Shown piece by piece: positions 39,600-51,625 of a stretch of 64,000 nt of DNA. Location of the stretch: contig NC_132977.1 of NCBI RefSeq assembly GCF_047496725.1, positions 7,138,501 through 7,202,500 on the forward strand, written 5' to 3'. This DNA is from Anoplolepis gracilipes. Its lineage: Eukaryota; Arthropoda; Insecta; Hymenoptera; Formicidae. The stretch's first letter is position 1. Each line of letters begins with the position of its first letter. Below the pieces are notes generated by a model. The model saw only the letters and a list, made by a program, of their open reading frames with translations, was not told where the DNA came from and made no database searches. The translations under genes were made by a program, and so were the position numbers.

Positions 39600-41180
39600 T
39601 TATATGTATTTGCACAACTTTACGTAACTTGTTATTGCAAATTGCAAATAAAAGATTGTAATTGTAATCATACTTTAACAAAGTCATTTAGTTCTTATTT
39701 TTTACTTGAGTTTATTCTTTAATACATTTTTTATCATACAAGTTTTAATTATTAATTAAAATAATGTGTAATAAATTTTAGTTAACATACTTTTAAAAGT
39801 ATTTAATTTTACGTAATACACTTTCTGAATAATTAAAAAAGTAATGTGTAATTAGTAGAGGTGTAATTATTAATGCAGCGCAATTTCATAGATATTACAA
39901 TTTTACTGCAATCATATTTACTGAAGCCTTTTACATTAATACAGTTAGCACTTGGGAAAAACCATCGCTTCAGGATTGATATCTCCTTAATACGATTATC
40001 AGCGAAGGCGTAGACATAGCCAGTCAAAAGTAGCAAGCAGAGACGGGAGGGTTGTCACCCTTGTCTCTCTCTCTGAACAGCGTGAGATGCCAGCCATCTT
40101 GAATGATATATGGCGCCGGTTACGAGGTCGACTGAGCGGCGATCACTCAACGCTAAGCTCCGCGGCTTTTGGGGACATACGTCGTCGAGCCTCCTGTTCT
40201 GTGTCCATTTCTTTCTGGCTTCCTATCAGTTTGCGATTTATACTAATTATTACAACAAGAACTTTTCTTATTAGCAAGTTTTTCGAATTCTTATTTAACT
40301 TTCAATAATTTTTTTTTTCTTCAAGTAATAATTTTTGAGTTATGAAGCGATTAAAAATGATTTTAATAAATTAAGCTATAGCACAGAATATATTTAAATA
40401 CACAAAAATTGTGTACTGAAATTTAGCTAGTCTTTGTTATCTGTCAGCTGTTTTTTAAAAGCAAAAAAAAATAAAGAGAAATAATTATTAGAAGAAAATG
40501 CATTAAGAATTTGAATATCATATCAACTTAGGTTTTATGCAGTTAAGAAGAACAAGAATAAAATATGATAGCTAAAACAATTGTGATTCAGTAAACGACG
40601 AGAATTTTTGTCTAAAATTTCAAAGTATATTCATTTAATGCACGGACGTGTCGATGTGTACGTAACGAAAAACGGTCACTGTTTCCATATGACGGGCCGT
40701 CAATGACAGTGATCCGTAATCAATAACCGCATCAAGCTTACACACATTGTTCCACACGTTCCTCTTAAATCCCGAGCTATTCCGCTTCCTCCTTTTACCG
40801 TTATAACCCCCTATCTGCGCATTTAATATGCAATACCCCATTTACCCCATTGAATACCCCACTGAATCCACTCGAGGGAACCTTGCGACCCACATTTCAC
40901 CCCATCCCACTTATCAACTTTTGCATAAGATTCCTAATCCTGTAAGCCAAAGAGAGTAAGACATTCATATGTGTATAGACAGTTTGGATTATACGTAAGT
41001 TAAGCGTGTTTTTTTTTTTAACAGTTTGCAAATCGTACAATGTTACTGCGTGCACAAGAAAATTTATTGGAAGAGACAGAATCTCAAAAACTTTATTTAA
41101 TCGTAATCCTTATATCAGTAAGACTAAACATGCCGCGGTTGCGAACAGATGAAGAGGAAAATAATAGTGAACTAAATTAT
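37091..41180. other. AT-rich spacer
   Basis: Contains a long (CT)n tract at 38020-38083 and an A run followed by (TA)n at 39563-39600. A GC-balanced segment lies at 37480-37700. No gene is recognised. Confidence 0.45.
38020..38083. repeat. (CT)n microsatellite
   Basis: More than 25 CT units; GA on the minus strand. Confidence 0.95.
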
Positions 41181-42000
41181 ACAAGCCATTGCAATTAATT
41201 AGCCTTAATACAAATTATACCAAGAATCGCAATTATAAGCGACCGTTAGTCGACGCTTCAACGGGCGTGGGGAAAAGAGGAAATCTCAAAGAAAAGAGCG
41301 AGAGAAAGAGCGGGTCATGGGAAATGTTGGGAGCAGTTTGCAGGCAACGCAGGGAGAGGAGTGAGAGTGAACACAGCGGGAAAGGGGGGAAAGGAGACTG
41401 AAGGCGGGAAAGCGGACGAAGGATGAGTCCGGTTGCCGTTGGCGCGGAAGAAAAGAGAGTCACGAGATGCCGGGTTGGTTTGCGGGACCCGCAGGAGAGC
41501 CGCGGGGTCGGAGCGCGGTGGTGGATGCTGGAGGACGAGGAGCCCGGTGGACAAAGCGAGGGTGAAGCGAGAAGGAGAAGGACGGGGCTGGGGGAGGGGA
41601 CGAGGGAAGGTGCAATTGGGGTGGTGGTTTGCGCCGGAACGGAAAAGGGAGGCCGGGGTGGGTGTAGGTTGGAACACCGGAGGATCGGAAAAGAGGAGAG
41701 GGCTCTCTCGCGAGAGGGCGAAGGGAGAGGTGGGTAGGGGGAAACCCGGCACGCGGATCCTCCCGAAGCACCGCGCAATCCCGGGGGCCGCTTTAAATGA
41801 GTCAGCGTTTTTATGCCCCGCGATGTTGTCAAAGTGCAAACAGCGCCCGATAATATATCATCCGTTACGCAAGCAACTCCCCGTGCCACCCTTGTACACT
41901 TGCAACACGCTTGAAGGAAGGCACGCTGTAAGCGTTATGGTGAACGTCGTCCGTTGACCACGTGTCTTCTCTAACAGGATAGTGCAGGGTAACTTGTAAA
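41181..42000. other. G-rich island with G-quadruplex motif
   Basis: The most G-biased stretch I noticed: the + strand is rich in GGGA, GGAG and GGTGG. Four G runs at 41584-41606 (4, 5, 4 and 3 Gs with 1-4-base loops) form a textbook G-quadruplex motif. The 218-codon minus frame at 41233-41889 and its overlapping partners are proline/serine/leucine-rich and reflect this composition rather than a protein. Confidence 0.5.
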
Positions 42001-43080
42001 CGCCACTTATCACGATAATTGTAATTAGATTTTGAAGAGAATTTATGATATACTTGGACAATATCAATATTTTTGAATTTGATTTTCCGCAGTCTCGTTA
42101 GATAGTATCTTTTAACAAGTTCTATATATTAATTTTTAGTAAATGAGAAACATTACAAATTGCATATCATTAAAAGAATTTAAATATTATTTATCTAATA
42201 ATTTATATATATACATATATTATATCGATGATCTTATTATATTTTCACAGAGGATTTCTTGTATTCTCACGTTATTATTGCATGGTTATAAAAGGTGTCG
42301 GATGTGAAAGCTAAAACAATTAAAAAATATAAAAGTAAAATCAGTGATGTGGTAAGCAATATAAAAAAGTAAACAAATCATATATAAAAACTTATATGCA
42401 ATCAATATTTAAAAAAATACACCATAAAATTATCCTAGAAAGTAGATAATTTAAAAGAACTTAAACGTCTATGTAATCAACAAGATTACAAATTTCTCAG
42501 GATTCTTGGAAAGCATGTGTCTGCATTTCTAATTAGATGTCGTGCATTTTGCAGGTTTCTATCTTTTATTTTTCAAAAATGACCACATTCAAGACAGTAT
42601 AGTTAAATTAGTTATGGAACATATAGTTATAAAGTTGGAAAGATAAAAATTTTTGTAATAAAAACGGTAAAGAATTTTGAATATCGTACTGAGATGCGCA
42701 GAGAACCGTAGCAAGTTGGTTTCATTAAAATACGATACAAGTTGGCCATGGAGAGCGACATGGAGGGCTACTCTGATTTTGTATTCAGTAAACTTCTATT
42801 ATAAGATTGTGCGCTAACTTTTTGCTCGAACCAAGGGACACGGAACGGACAAGAGAAAAAAAATTAAAGAAAAAAATAATGCGATAGAGCAAGCGAGAAA
42901 ATAAAATATAATGCAAGATAATAAAGTACAAAATTCAAAATACAAGATTGAAACGATTGTAAAAGAGAAACGGTATATGTGTGATTAACATCTTATATAA
43001 AGACTTATAATTATCTTCTAAATTTTAAAAATATTCTATAAAATAAGAAGAAAAGAAGAATTTTTAATTAAAAGAAAGTC
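42001..43080. other. AT-rich spacer
   Basis: No gene, RNA or element is recognised. Confidence 0.5.
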
Positions 43081-45150
43081 AACTCGATAGGAGTAACAAT
43101 AGCTGGATGAGAGAAAGGACAAGAAGAAAGATAGACAAGAGAGGGATGATGAGAGGGAAAATCCTCACGATGGTGAGGGTGCCTATGACGGGAGACGTCA
43201 AGCGAGCTGACAGGGTTGCTTTTCTCACCAAAGTACGGTGTGAGCAAAGGCATTCAACCGAGAGTCAAAATAACTTCCTAAACTTTAACCTCCAGAGCAT
43301 AAAAGTGCTATGCCTTTTCTATCTACTCGCGCGAATCTCGGCATCCGGCTTGGAGTTGACGACTCTTCGGGGTCTTGGCCGTGGTACCGCCGATAAAAAC
43401 ACGTCATATCCGCGAGTGCTTCTTGCGTGCGATGTCCTGAAGAATCCCGATCTCCGGTAAAAACGATTTTCGACTCATTCCGTCGTTTTTCTTCGACATT
43501 TCCCCGGTCACGACATACGATCTTCGAATTAATTAGCATTAATATTAATTATAACTTATGAGCATATCGATACGTATTAAAAAATAATAGAGCAAGAAAA
43601 ATATCAATAATAATTTGTAGTAATTAAAGTATGATACAACATGTATCATCGTTTGTAATTTTGCATAAACATCCATATCTTATATCAATCTTTTAAACAT
43701 TAAGATATATAAAATTATATTGCAATTTATAACACATTGTTTTAGAAAATTATACACGTGTTCAGAGCGCGGACAAGTGAGCGAAAAATGAACGGCCTCG
43801 TTCTCTTCGCGCGAATTCCTTCTGAGAAAAGACATAATGTGGCCTCTTTAAGGATATACCATCCCGTGCGAAAAGGAGAGAGAGAGAGAGGGAGAGAGGC
43901 GCCATTCGTCGTGTAACATATGCTTTTATCTAAATTAAACAGTGTCGGCGCGATTTTCATTTCCTGCCCTGAAGCCGCTGATGTTATCCGCAGGATAGCG
44001 CGTCGCGAGAGCGTTGCTAAGGGTCGGGAAAGGTTTACCCTCCTACTTCAACCGATCCTCCCTTCACTCTCTCCTTCCTCTCCCCGCATCCCGTCCTCCT
44101 TCCTCCTTCCTGTCCTCCATCGCCTTACTCACCCATCGTCTCTGTATACGTATGCACGTTGTCTACTATCTCCCCGTATTCCAACCAAGCCCTTCATACC
44201 CGCCTCTCCTTCTTCCTGACGTCAACTCACTCGTTCTTGCGGTTAAAATATCTTCCTCCGTTCGTCATCTCCGTTGCTCTTTATACCAATGCGCATCTCG
44301 ACATCTCGAAGACTATTCGCGTGCGACACGCGCGATAATTATTCATTATTACGTAAGTATAATGCGAGGAGTGCTTTTACGAAATAAGTTATACATTAAG
44401 ATTGATAATCATGCGGTAAGAAAAATCATATCTTTTAATATCGAGTTTTGAAATAATTCGATTTTTCATTCAGATAAAAAGTGCAACAAAAATTTGTCGA
44501 ACATTATTAACATTTCTCTAAACGATCAGGAAAGTTTGTTTCTTTTTTTTGTTTTTTTTTTTTATAACGCTTTATTCATGTTGAATTAATCATGACGTCA
44601 CAAATTTTCAAACGAATAGAAAGTTAGGGAAAGTAAAAAAATATTTTCCAACTCTTTTTTGGAAAAAGGCCTTTATCAATTGTTTCATCGAATCTCTTGT
44701 AAAATCATTATTAAAAGAACGACACATGGTAAAATTTATGGCGTTTTACCCTTCATAATGACTGGTATAAAAAATTTCTCCTTCGATGAACAATTGCGAC
44801 AAATACATGTATAGATTGATACTTCCTTGCTTATATGTATTTTAAAAATTAAACACCGAAATTATAGAATGTACATTAATTTTTTTACACATTAAAATTT
44901 TATTATTATTATTCAAAGAGAGTTTCTCGAATACCTATGCATTTTAATATCATTATAATAATTGATAAAAATATCGATCGGTGATCTATGCCTCTATTTC
45001 GTCTTCTATTAATTAATCAACTTATTCGCCTTAAGTATGAACGTCAATGCAATGTTACGTACTTATATTCAAAGAAACTTAAAAAAAAGTTTTCTTCGCG
45101 GGTTTAATCGTATACTCTATGTACTATACATACTTTCTTACGAGATGAAT
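43081..45150. other. Mixed spacer
   Basis: GC-balanced segments at about 43100-43500 and 43740-44350 alternate with AT-rich DNA. A short (GA)n run is at 43874-43898 and T runs are at 44542-44562. The frames here (43107-43460 plus, 43920-44451 plus) lack recognised domains. Confidence 0.4.
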
Positions 45151-45860
45151 ATTTTATGAGCTCCTGAAATGTCCGTGAATCAGAAGCGCGGATATCGCAG
45201 CGTGAAGCAATAATTTTTGGCGGTAAAACGGAAACGGCGAAGGTGCGGACGCGTGATCCCGCCCAAAAAGTTGATTGCAAGAAGAGAACGAAAGAAGCAA
45301 CGAGAGGATGCTCTCTCCTTTTTTTCTTCCTACGGTATTACTCACCCCCGTCCACCGCCCTCTCCATCCCTTCGGCCGTTGGCCTTCTTTTTCTATCGCG
45401 GCGATCTTTGTCTACGGAACAAGCAGGCGTAGAAAAAGAGGACGCTCAGACGACGAGGAAGCTTTGGCGAGGGGTGAATGTGGCCGAGAGTCGGAGGATG
45501 TTCGTCCTTGGGGTGGGCGAGGAAGGTTGGAAAACCGGTGGCGCGGATCTGCAGACAGCTCTCTAGCGCGGATGGAGAATGGCTGATTCCGAGAGGAGAG
45601 ACGGAGAAGGATGGGAGGAGAGAAGCGCGCGGAAAAGAGACGCGAAATGGACAAAAAGACAATATAGAATCTCGCGGTGGCGAAAGGGGAGGAGGAATAC
45701 CGGAGGAGTCCAGGGATAGACGAACAGGATGACGCTGATCAATCTCCCGGTTTCGTATCTCGAAGTCCGGACCCGATTCACGTTTTTCCATCTCACTTTT
45801 CTCCAACGCTGTTCCATAACATAAGTTCGCAGGAAAAGTCTGTCTATAAAGTCTGTCAAA
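45151..45860. other. GC-rich patch
   Basis: A CpG-rich, purine-biased island. At least seven overlapping frames on both strands cover it, none with domains. Regulatory DNA is a reasonable guess only. Confidence 0.4.
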
Positions 45861-47809
45861 AATTTATCGCCTATATTGATGCTTGAATTGTTAAAAATAT
45901 CTTAATATACATATATACATTAATACATACATGTATAAATTGCTTTAAAAAATTTTAATATACACGTACATATGTCTCAAAGATGAAAATATCGAAGAAG
46001 AAAAATAATTAATTGCGATCTTCTCGATTGTTCGATAATAAAAGATGCCGATTCCATATAGGAAGGCTTTTCCATTAATTTACATTAATACTAAATAATA
46101 TTAGTACTAATGTTTATTGCATTTAAACAAATCCATATTTTGAAACAAAAATCTTTATGTGTATCAACTCGCTCATTTTTTCGCGTATTACTAAAGTAAT
46201 CTTAAAAAATCAGACAAACGCGAAATATCTAGAAAATGGTGAACCTGCTGAAAATCTCATAAGAACTATAAATTCTGAGCGGAAGAATTGTCTATTTTTA
46301 TTTTATCATTTTACAGAACTAGACATTTTTTTCTAATGTAGATTTCAATGTAATGTAAATCTTTATTAAAAGTATCTATATTTTCGCGTTTTTTTATTAT
46401 CAAATTTTTTACATGTGTGCTTTAAACATATTTCATTTAATTTTATGATATTATAATATCTTTTACAAATTAGATACCCTTACGAACAAAGTTATATATG
46501 TTGAAGTATATTTAGTGCATAAGCATTGTCTCTAGAGTATTATATGATCAACCAAACTTGAAACTGTGTTCGAAAACAATTTAGCATCTTTATTTAAGCA
46601 ACTTGTATAATACTATGCATGAAAAATCATATGTCTAATATAAAAAATGCGGTAAATGTTGACATTAATATATCATTGAGAGTGTTCTATATATATCGTT
46701 TTATATATATCATTGAAAATATATTTCTAAGTAATTTTTTTATTAGTAACAATCATAAGAATGAAGCTTATTGATTGACATATCATCCCAAGTTACATAA
46801 AGAAACGACAGATAATAAAACAGTTGTCATTTGTCGTTAAAATAACAGATTATATGTATGAAATAAATTGAGAAAAATGTGGCTCTATAATTTCTTAAAC
46901 AATCGATGAACGAACAGTAATGATAAATAAACAGTTAAACATTTAGATTTCAATCTAGAAGTACCTATTATAAAAGTTAATTATCTAGATTTCAAAGTTT
47001 TCAATACATAGATTAACTAGAAAATTTAGGAAGATGGCATCATTTATCAGTGTTCCCAAATTTACTGTCAGTACTGTAAATTTTCCTATCAAATATATTA
47101 TAAATTTTTTCAGTGTTGCCAGTGAATTTCTCGGAACACATCCATTACATAGATGCATAATATATAAACTTTTACAAATAATAAGCGTGTTCCCAATCAA
47201 TTGTCAAGATGCATCAAAAAATAGAAAGAGAAAGCATGTTTATTGTTAGTAAATTCTGCGCAGCACTTGTATGCGACAGAGTTCACAATATGGCATCGCT
47301 GGCTTGAAACATGCCCGTTTGCACTAGAGCTTATTATAATATTCATTATAACATTCATTATAATTTAATAATAAATTATTATATAATTTAAATATTATTA
47401 TATAAAAGCGAGCTCTTTCCAGCTCTTTTTCGAGATGCATAGCAGGTAGGCCTAAGCGTCTAACTTGCAGGTCTCCCGCTGAGCGATCCTTGCATAACAC
47501 GTATCTTCTTTAGTAGCGGCTTTGCCAATTCTTGTTTTATGCGTTTCAAACTTTCCAACAATGAAATTTTTTGAAATTTTCCTTCGATATTTTTGACATG
47601 ACACTCTAAATGAAGTGTTATATTAGAGCGTCTAATCTTTCAACTTTAGAGATAAGAAATTGATTGAGAAATACAAAAGAATATGTAACTATTTAAGAAT
47701 GTTACATCCAAGGCGTAAAAGATTACACTTTTGAAATTTCTTAATTTCTTCTAATATATTCAACTTTGGGAGAACAGAGCACTTTTGCCTCCCTCTCTCC
47801 CTCCAATAA
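45861..47809. other. AT-rich spacer
   Basis: No gene is recognised. Reciprocal frames at 46985-47249 on the two strands are AT-rich and show nothing recognisable. Confidence 0.45.
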
Positions 47810-47869
47810 TTTTGATTTTTTTGATCGCTACGCTACGTAGAGTAAGAGTAGCGATCGAAAAGATCAAAA
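47810..47869. ncRNA. Candidate small-RNA hairpin, 22-bp stem, 16-nt loop
   Basis: The left arm 47810-47831 ends GATCGCTAC and the right arm 47848-47869 begins GTAGCGATC. Read as RNA from the + strand, all 22 positions pair, two of them as G-U, around a 16-nt loop. The dimensions match an animal pre-miRNA, but I recognise no known mature sequence, there is little lower stem, and transposon hairpins can look the same. Strand is undecided, although the G-U pairs favour + strand folding. Confidence 0.4.
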
Positions 47870-48266
47870 TCTATCATCTATCTGTATATCGTTATATTTT
47901 TCACAATAATTTTTGTTCACGACGCGTGAGCCGTCTCGCGTTTCGTCTTCGTGCATATTGCGACTCTATTGTGTACCGCAAATATCGATCTGTGATTTTT
48001 CGCAGATTTTTTCGTATGCGACAAAGTATCCAAAATATGGCATCACAATATCGAGAGTGAGAAAAAGGACAAAGATTTTGAGAAAGAATCGCGGTTTTAC
48101 ATACATGCCGAGGGTGTCTTTTCGCTTCTTTCTTCTTCGCGGCACGTACCGTCCTCGTGATACTCGTTCCATCTCGATCGATGCTGCTATAATTCAGCCT
48201 GCATAATTTCCAATAGCTCATTAAGATGCATTTTCACGAGCCGCTAAAACCGTTCGTTTGACTGCT
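47870..48266. other. Short spacer
   Basis: A CG-containing, mixed-composition stretch with overlapping reciprocal frames of about 100 codons on both strands (47901-48221), arginine-rich and without domains. No zen first exon could be recognised here. Confidence 0.4.
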
Positions 48267-48440
48267 CACTCAAAAAAATATTTTGCTCATGTAGATAGAT
48301 TTCTAGATGTCTCGATTAAATTTATCGCTACTTTTTGTATCTGTTAGAATATTGTTTGTCACGTACAGAATTTATAGTAGCAATATTCTAGCAATACCTA
48401 GAAAATTTTTGTTGAAGTTGCAAGATCATTTTTTTGAGTG
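48267..48440 (+). mobile_element. MITE family A, internally deleted copy 2
   Basis: Same family and orientation as 15446-15838 but only 174 bp. The ends CACTCAAAAAAAT and ATTTTTTTGAGTG are present, while the centre is missing. The first part (TGCTCATGTAGATAGATTTC) and the last part (CTAGAAAATTTTTGTTGAAG) match the full-length copy. GCTC lies at both outer edges and may be the target-site duplication. Confidence 0.85.
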
Positions 48441-48599
48441 CTCGCGTAATGACTTTTCTCGCTGAATTATTACAGCGGTAACTTTTGTACATGAAAGGGA
48501 ATAAAAGCGACAAAGTTGAAAATTGAGAGATAGATTTTACATAACGCTTTTTCTTTTTTTATAGCTGAATCAATTTTAACTACAAAATTGTAATCGCAA

Positions 48600-48996
48600 C
48601 ACTTAAAAAAATGATCTTGCAACTTCAACAAAAATTTTCTAGATGTGAAAAATTAATTGAAACAGATAAATTATTAGCAAATACTGTGATACTGCATATA
48701 TTTTGCACAATAAATTTAAATGACAGAGACAGAATTTATATCTGTATCTATTAATGTAATTTAGACTGAAAATTTTTCTGTGATGCCTATCTTTAAGGCC
48801 TATTGTCAAGGACAATTATATCTGTGATTAATATTTGGCAATGGGATTTAAATTTTCTAGAAATATTCCTAAAATATTGCTACTATAAATTCTATACGTG
48901 ACAAACAATATTCTAACAGATACAAAAAGTAGCGATAAATTTTAATTGAGACACCTAGACTTCTATCTATACATTAGCATAATATTTTTTTGAGTG
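48600..48996 (-). mobile_element. MITE family A, full-length copy 3 (inverted)
   Basis: The reverse complement of the 15446-15838 element, about 397 bp, from CACTTAAAAAAAT to ATTTTTTTGAGTG. It lies 160 bp from copy 2 in the opposite orientation and about 380 bp upstream of the zen relic's homeobox exon. The two could pair as a foldback. Confidence 0.88.
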
Positions 48997-49374
48997 TAGA
49001 ATACGAGCGACTTTGTCGCTTCAATTGTCGCTTGTTTTAGTGGCACGTGAAATTGTATGTAAAATACCTTTATACTTTATATTGTATTCCACCTAATATT
49101 GTAGATTACACGTACTCTATGTTCATACTGTTAGATATTTTATAGAAGTCTTAGGAAAAAGGAGAGAGAGGGTGATTTAAAATGCAAAATATTTTAATGC
49201 ACAATTATTGCTTTAATTATCTTCTCGCCGTCTGTATAGTTTAAAATATAATTCTTTTGTTTACTTAATTTTGCAGTTTAAATCGTCGATTTTTTATTGT
49301 TGTGATCTTATTGAAAACTAAAAATATATTTTCCATAAATATATTATCTAACAATTATCAACTTTTAATTTCAG

Positions 49375-50134
49375 TAATCGCAAAGAAGACCAAACGTATT
49401 AGAAGGTCGCATAATAGTACGCAATTGCTCGAGTTGTAAAGATGTACACGCTGAGCGTTATATTTCTAGAATACGACGTATTCAAATGACGCAGAAGTTG
49501 AACCTGTTTGAGAAACAAATTAAAGTATAGCTTCAAAATTGTAGAATGAAAGATAAAATTAAGGACGAGTCTAACAAATCCATCAAGTCTGTTTGCAGAA
49601 ACGCTTCTTCCAATAGAACGACTACACACTCTTCGGAGACAGAAATTATTACTAATGAGTCGAAACCGTCGACCATGATGATTACCGGGATTACAGAAAC
49701 TGCTGTCAGTTCTTCAAATAAAATGTCGTCCAACAATAATCAGATCATAGAAAATTGTGAAATTTTGAATCTGAACAAAGCGCAGGATTCTCCTAATACG
49801 ATGGAATCAACGCAATAATCGCAAATGAAATCTTCCTCTTGTAATATTTTGCTAATTGCATTTCTTGACTCTGAAAGAAATATACGTAAATCATCATCAA
49901 ATTAATTATAGTGCCATTCAATCATAGCCGAGCATTTATATTCAATTGAACTTTCTGCAAGTGCAGAGCAGTAGCGACTTGCAAGATGCGAATTCTAATA
50001 TCCAGGAACTGGACAGCAGTGCACATAATGATAACGCAAATTGCCTGTCAAATCAGGACACGTCACTATCTCTTTACCCTGAGAATGGGTACGATGATCT
50101 TTCATTTCTTCAAATTTTCAGTCTTGACAATTAA
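49375..50134 (+). pseudogene. zen: zen/Hox3 homeobox pseudogene (last exon)
   Basis: After a splice-acceptor-like TTTCAG (49369-49374) the frame reads IAKKTKRIRRSHNSTQLLEL, the start of a homeodomain with Q12 and L16 in place, then hits TAA at homeodomain position 17 (49437-49439). A net 2-base loss follows. From 49450 the homeodomain resumes in another frame as ERYISRIRRIQMTQ, then KLNLFEKQIKV, until TAG replaces W48 (49528-49530). It continues LQNCRMKDKIKDE, with N51 and R53 kept but F49 and R52 changed. RRIQ in helix 2 is zen/Hox3-like, whereas Dfd and Scr have RRIE. The homeodomain measures 178 instead of 180 nt (49389-49566). The S/N/T-rich tail stays open to the TAA at 49816, and a second frame (to 50134, ending YDDLSFLQIFSLDN) may be the old C-terminus. 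No first exon was found. It lies downstream of Dfd in the same orientation, the normal place for zen. Confidence 0.9.
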
Positions 50135-50372
50135 TCTTGACAATTCTCAGAATTTTATCCAATGAATATTATCCGCGTACAATGCAGTACATATGCATAT
50201 GTGATATTATATATCTATAGACACAAACGAAAATATAGATCTGACTAACGTAACTCATTTATTTAAAAATGTGTTTATTTAATAGTGTGAGATTTAACGA
50301 ATCGTCAATTTCTTTAAGTCAGTGTAGCCCATATTGCGGAAAAAACTTGATATTTAATGCCCTATATATATA

Positions 50373-50378
50373 AATAAA
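50373..50378 (+). terminator. Candidate polyadenylation signal after zen relic
   Basis: AATAAA about 240 bases after the last zen-like stop codon. It could be the old 3' end signal, but AT richness makes chance likely. Confidence 0.3.
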
Positions 50379-50782
50379 TCCAAAGACAATTAGTTTATAT
50401 ATTAGTAACTTAAAATTCTTATAGAAATATTGCTGAAAATAATGTCTTTTGTAGTGCATATATAACTAATTTGATTCAAGAGACCATTCGCAATTCATGC
50501 AATTATGTAATGTTTATCATAATTTACATAAAAGTTGATTGTTTAATTATAAAAAAGATCGTGATACAAGTAAAATAAAATTTTTTAATAAGGTTTTAAT
50601 ATATTTTATATTTTTAATAAGGTTTTATAGTATTAATATCGCTTCAGGTTTTTATATTATATATTATAATATGTTATTAATAATATATAATAGTATTATA
50701 TTATATGTTATTGATATCAAACCATTTGGCGAGTCGTTTGGCGTTATATACAGTTTTGTAATAACTATCAAATTTTTACAAA

Positions 50783-50838
50783 TTGACAAAATGATTCTTA
50801 TATATATATATATATATATATAAGAGTCATTTTGTCAA
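50783..50838. repeat. Small palindrome with (TA)n centre
   Basis: TTGACAAAATGATTCTTA on the left is mirrored by TAAGAGTCATTTTGTCAA on the right with one difference, around about ten TA units. It can form a hairpin; as RNA the one difference is a G-U pair. Confidence 0.9.
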
Positions 50839-51480
50839 AAATATATATGTACACACACATAATTAACACTATTCAAATATTTTTGATTAATTACTATTTC
50901 AAAATATTTAAACTATTAAAGTACAAAGTTAAAACAAACATGGAACTATGTTTGTCATAATTATTGTAATAGCAAGAAAAATTCCTGCCAATAATGCAAG
51001 AGTACGATTAATTGTTTCATCAATCAATGAAGACAAAAGGAGTTTTAAGGACTTATTGTAAAAATGGAAAACGTTTTTTTAATATCCATTAAAAATCGCT
51101 TGTAATTTATAAGCATAAACTAATCATCATCATATTATTGCATTAACAAATAAAATAAATAAAAAATAAAATAAAAGTCCGATTTTTTCTAGAGAGATAC
51201 ATATGTATGTACATAATTATTTTGCATATATTTCTATGACTTAAAAAAATTTTTTCGCAATATACATATCATTAAAATTCTTTTATGCTTGTTAAGAAAT
51301 ACTCTATATATGTACACGAATAGAAAATAAACTAAGTGATATTATAACATACAACTGTAATTGAATAAATATCTATACAAAAAAAATTGCATAATTATCG
51401 CCAGATAATTATAAACACAACTGAGTATATTATAAGTTTAATATATAGCAAACAGATCTTCCAAATATATATTTGTATTT

Positions 51481-51584
51481 TGGGAAGGGTGAATACGCGC
51501 AGGAGGATGATACGAGAGAACGAAGTGTAGAATAACGCGGGGGAGGTGGCCCTCTCGGCATAAGGGTGGTAGCAGAATGGAGGG

Positions 51585-51625
<41 letters not shown>

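Larger units (their letters stand above)
50135..51480. other. AT-rich spacer
   Basis: No gene is recognised; the + frame at 50539-50823 is isoleucine/tyrosine-rich low-complexity sequence. Contains the small palindrome at 50783-50838. Confidence 0.5.

Noticed and set aside
41233..41889. 218-codon minus-strand ORF, among the longest in the window
   Set aside because: Proline/serine/leucine-rich, overlapped by open frames in other phases, and explained by the G-rich composition; no domain.
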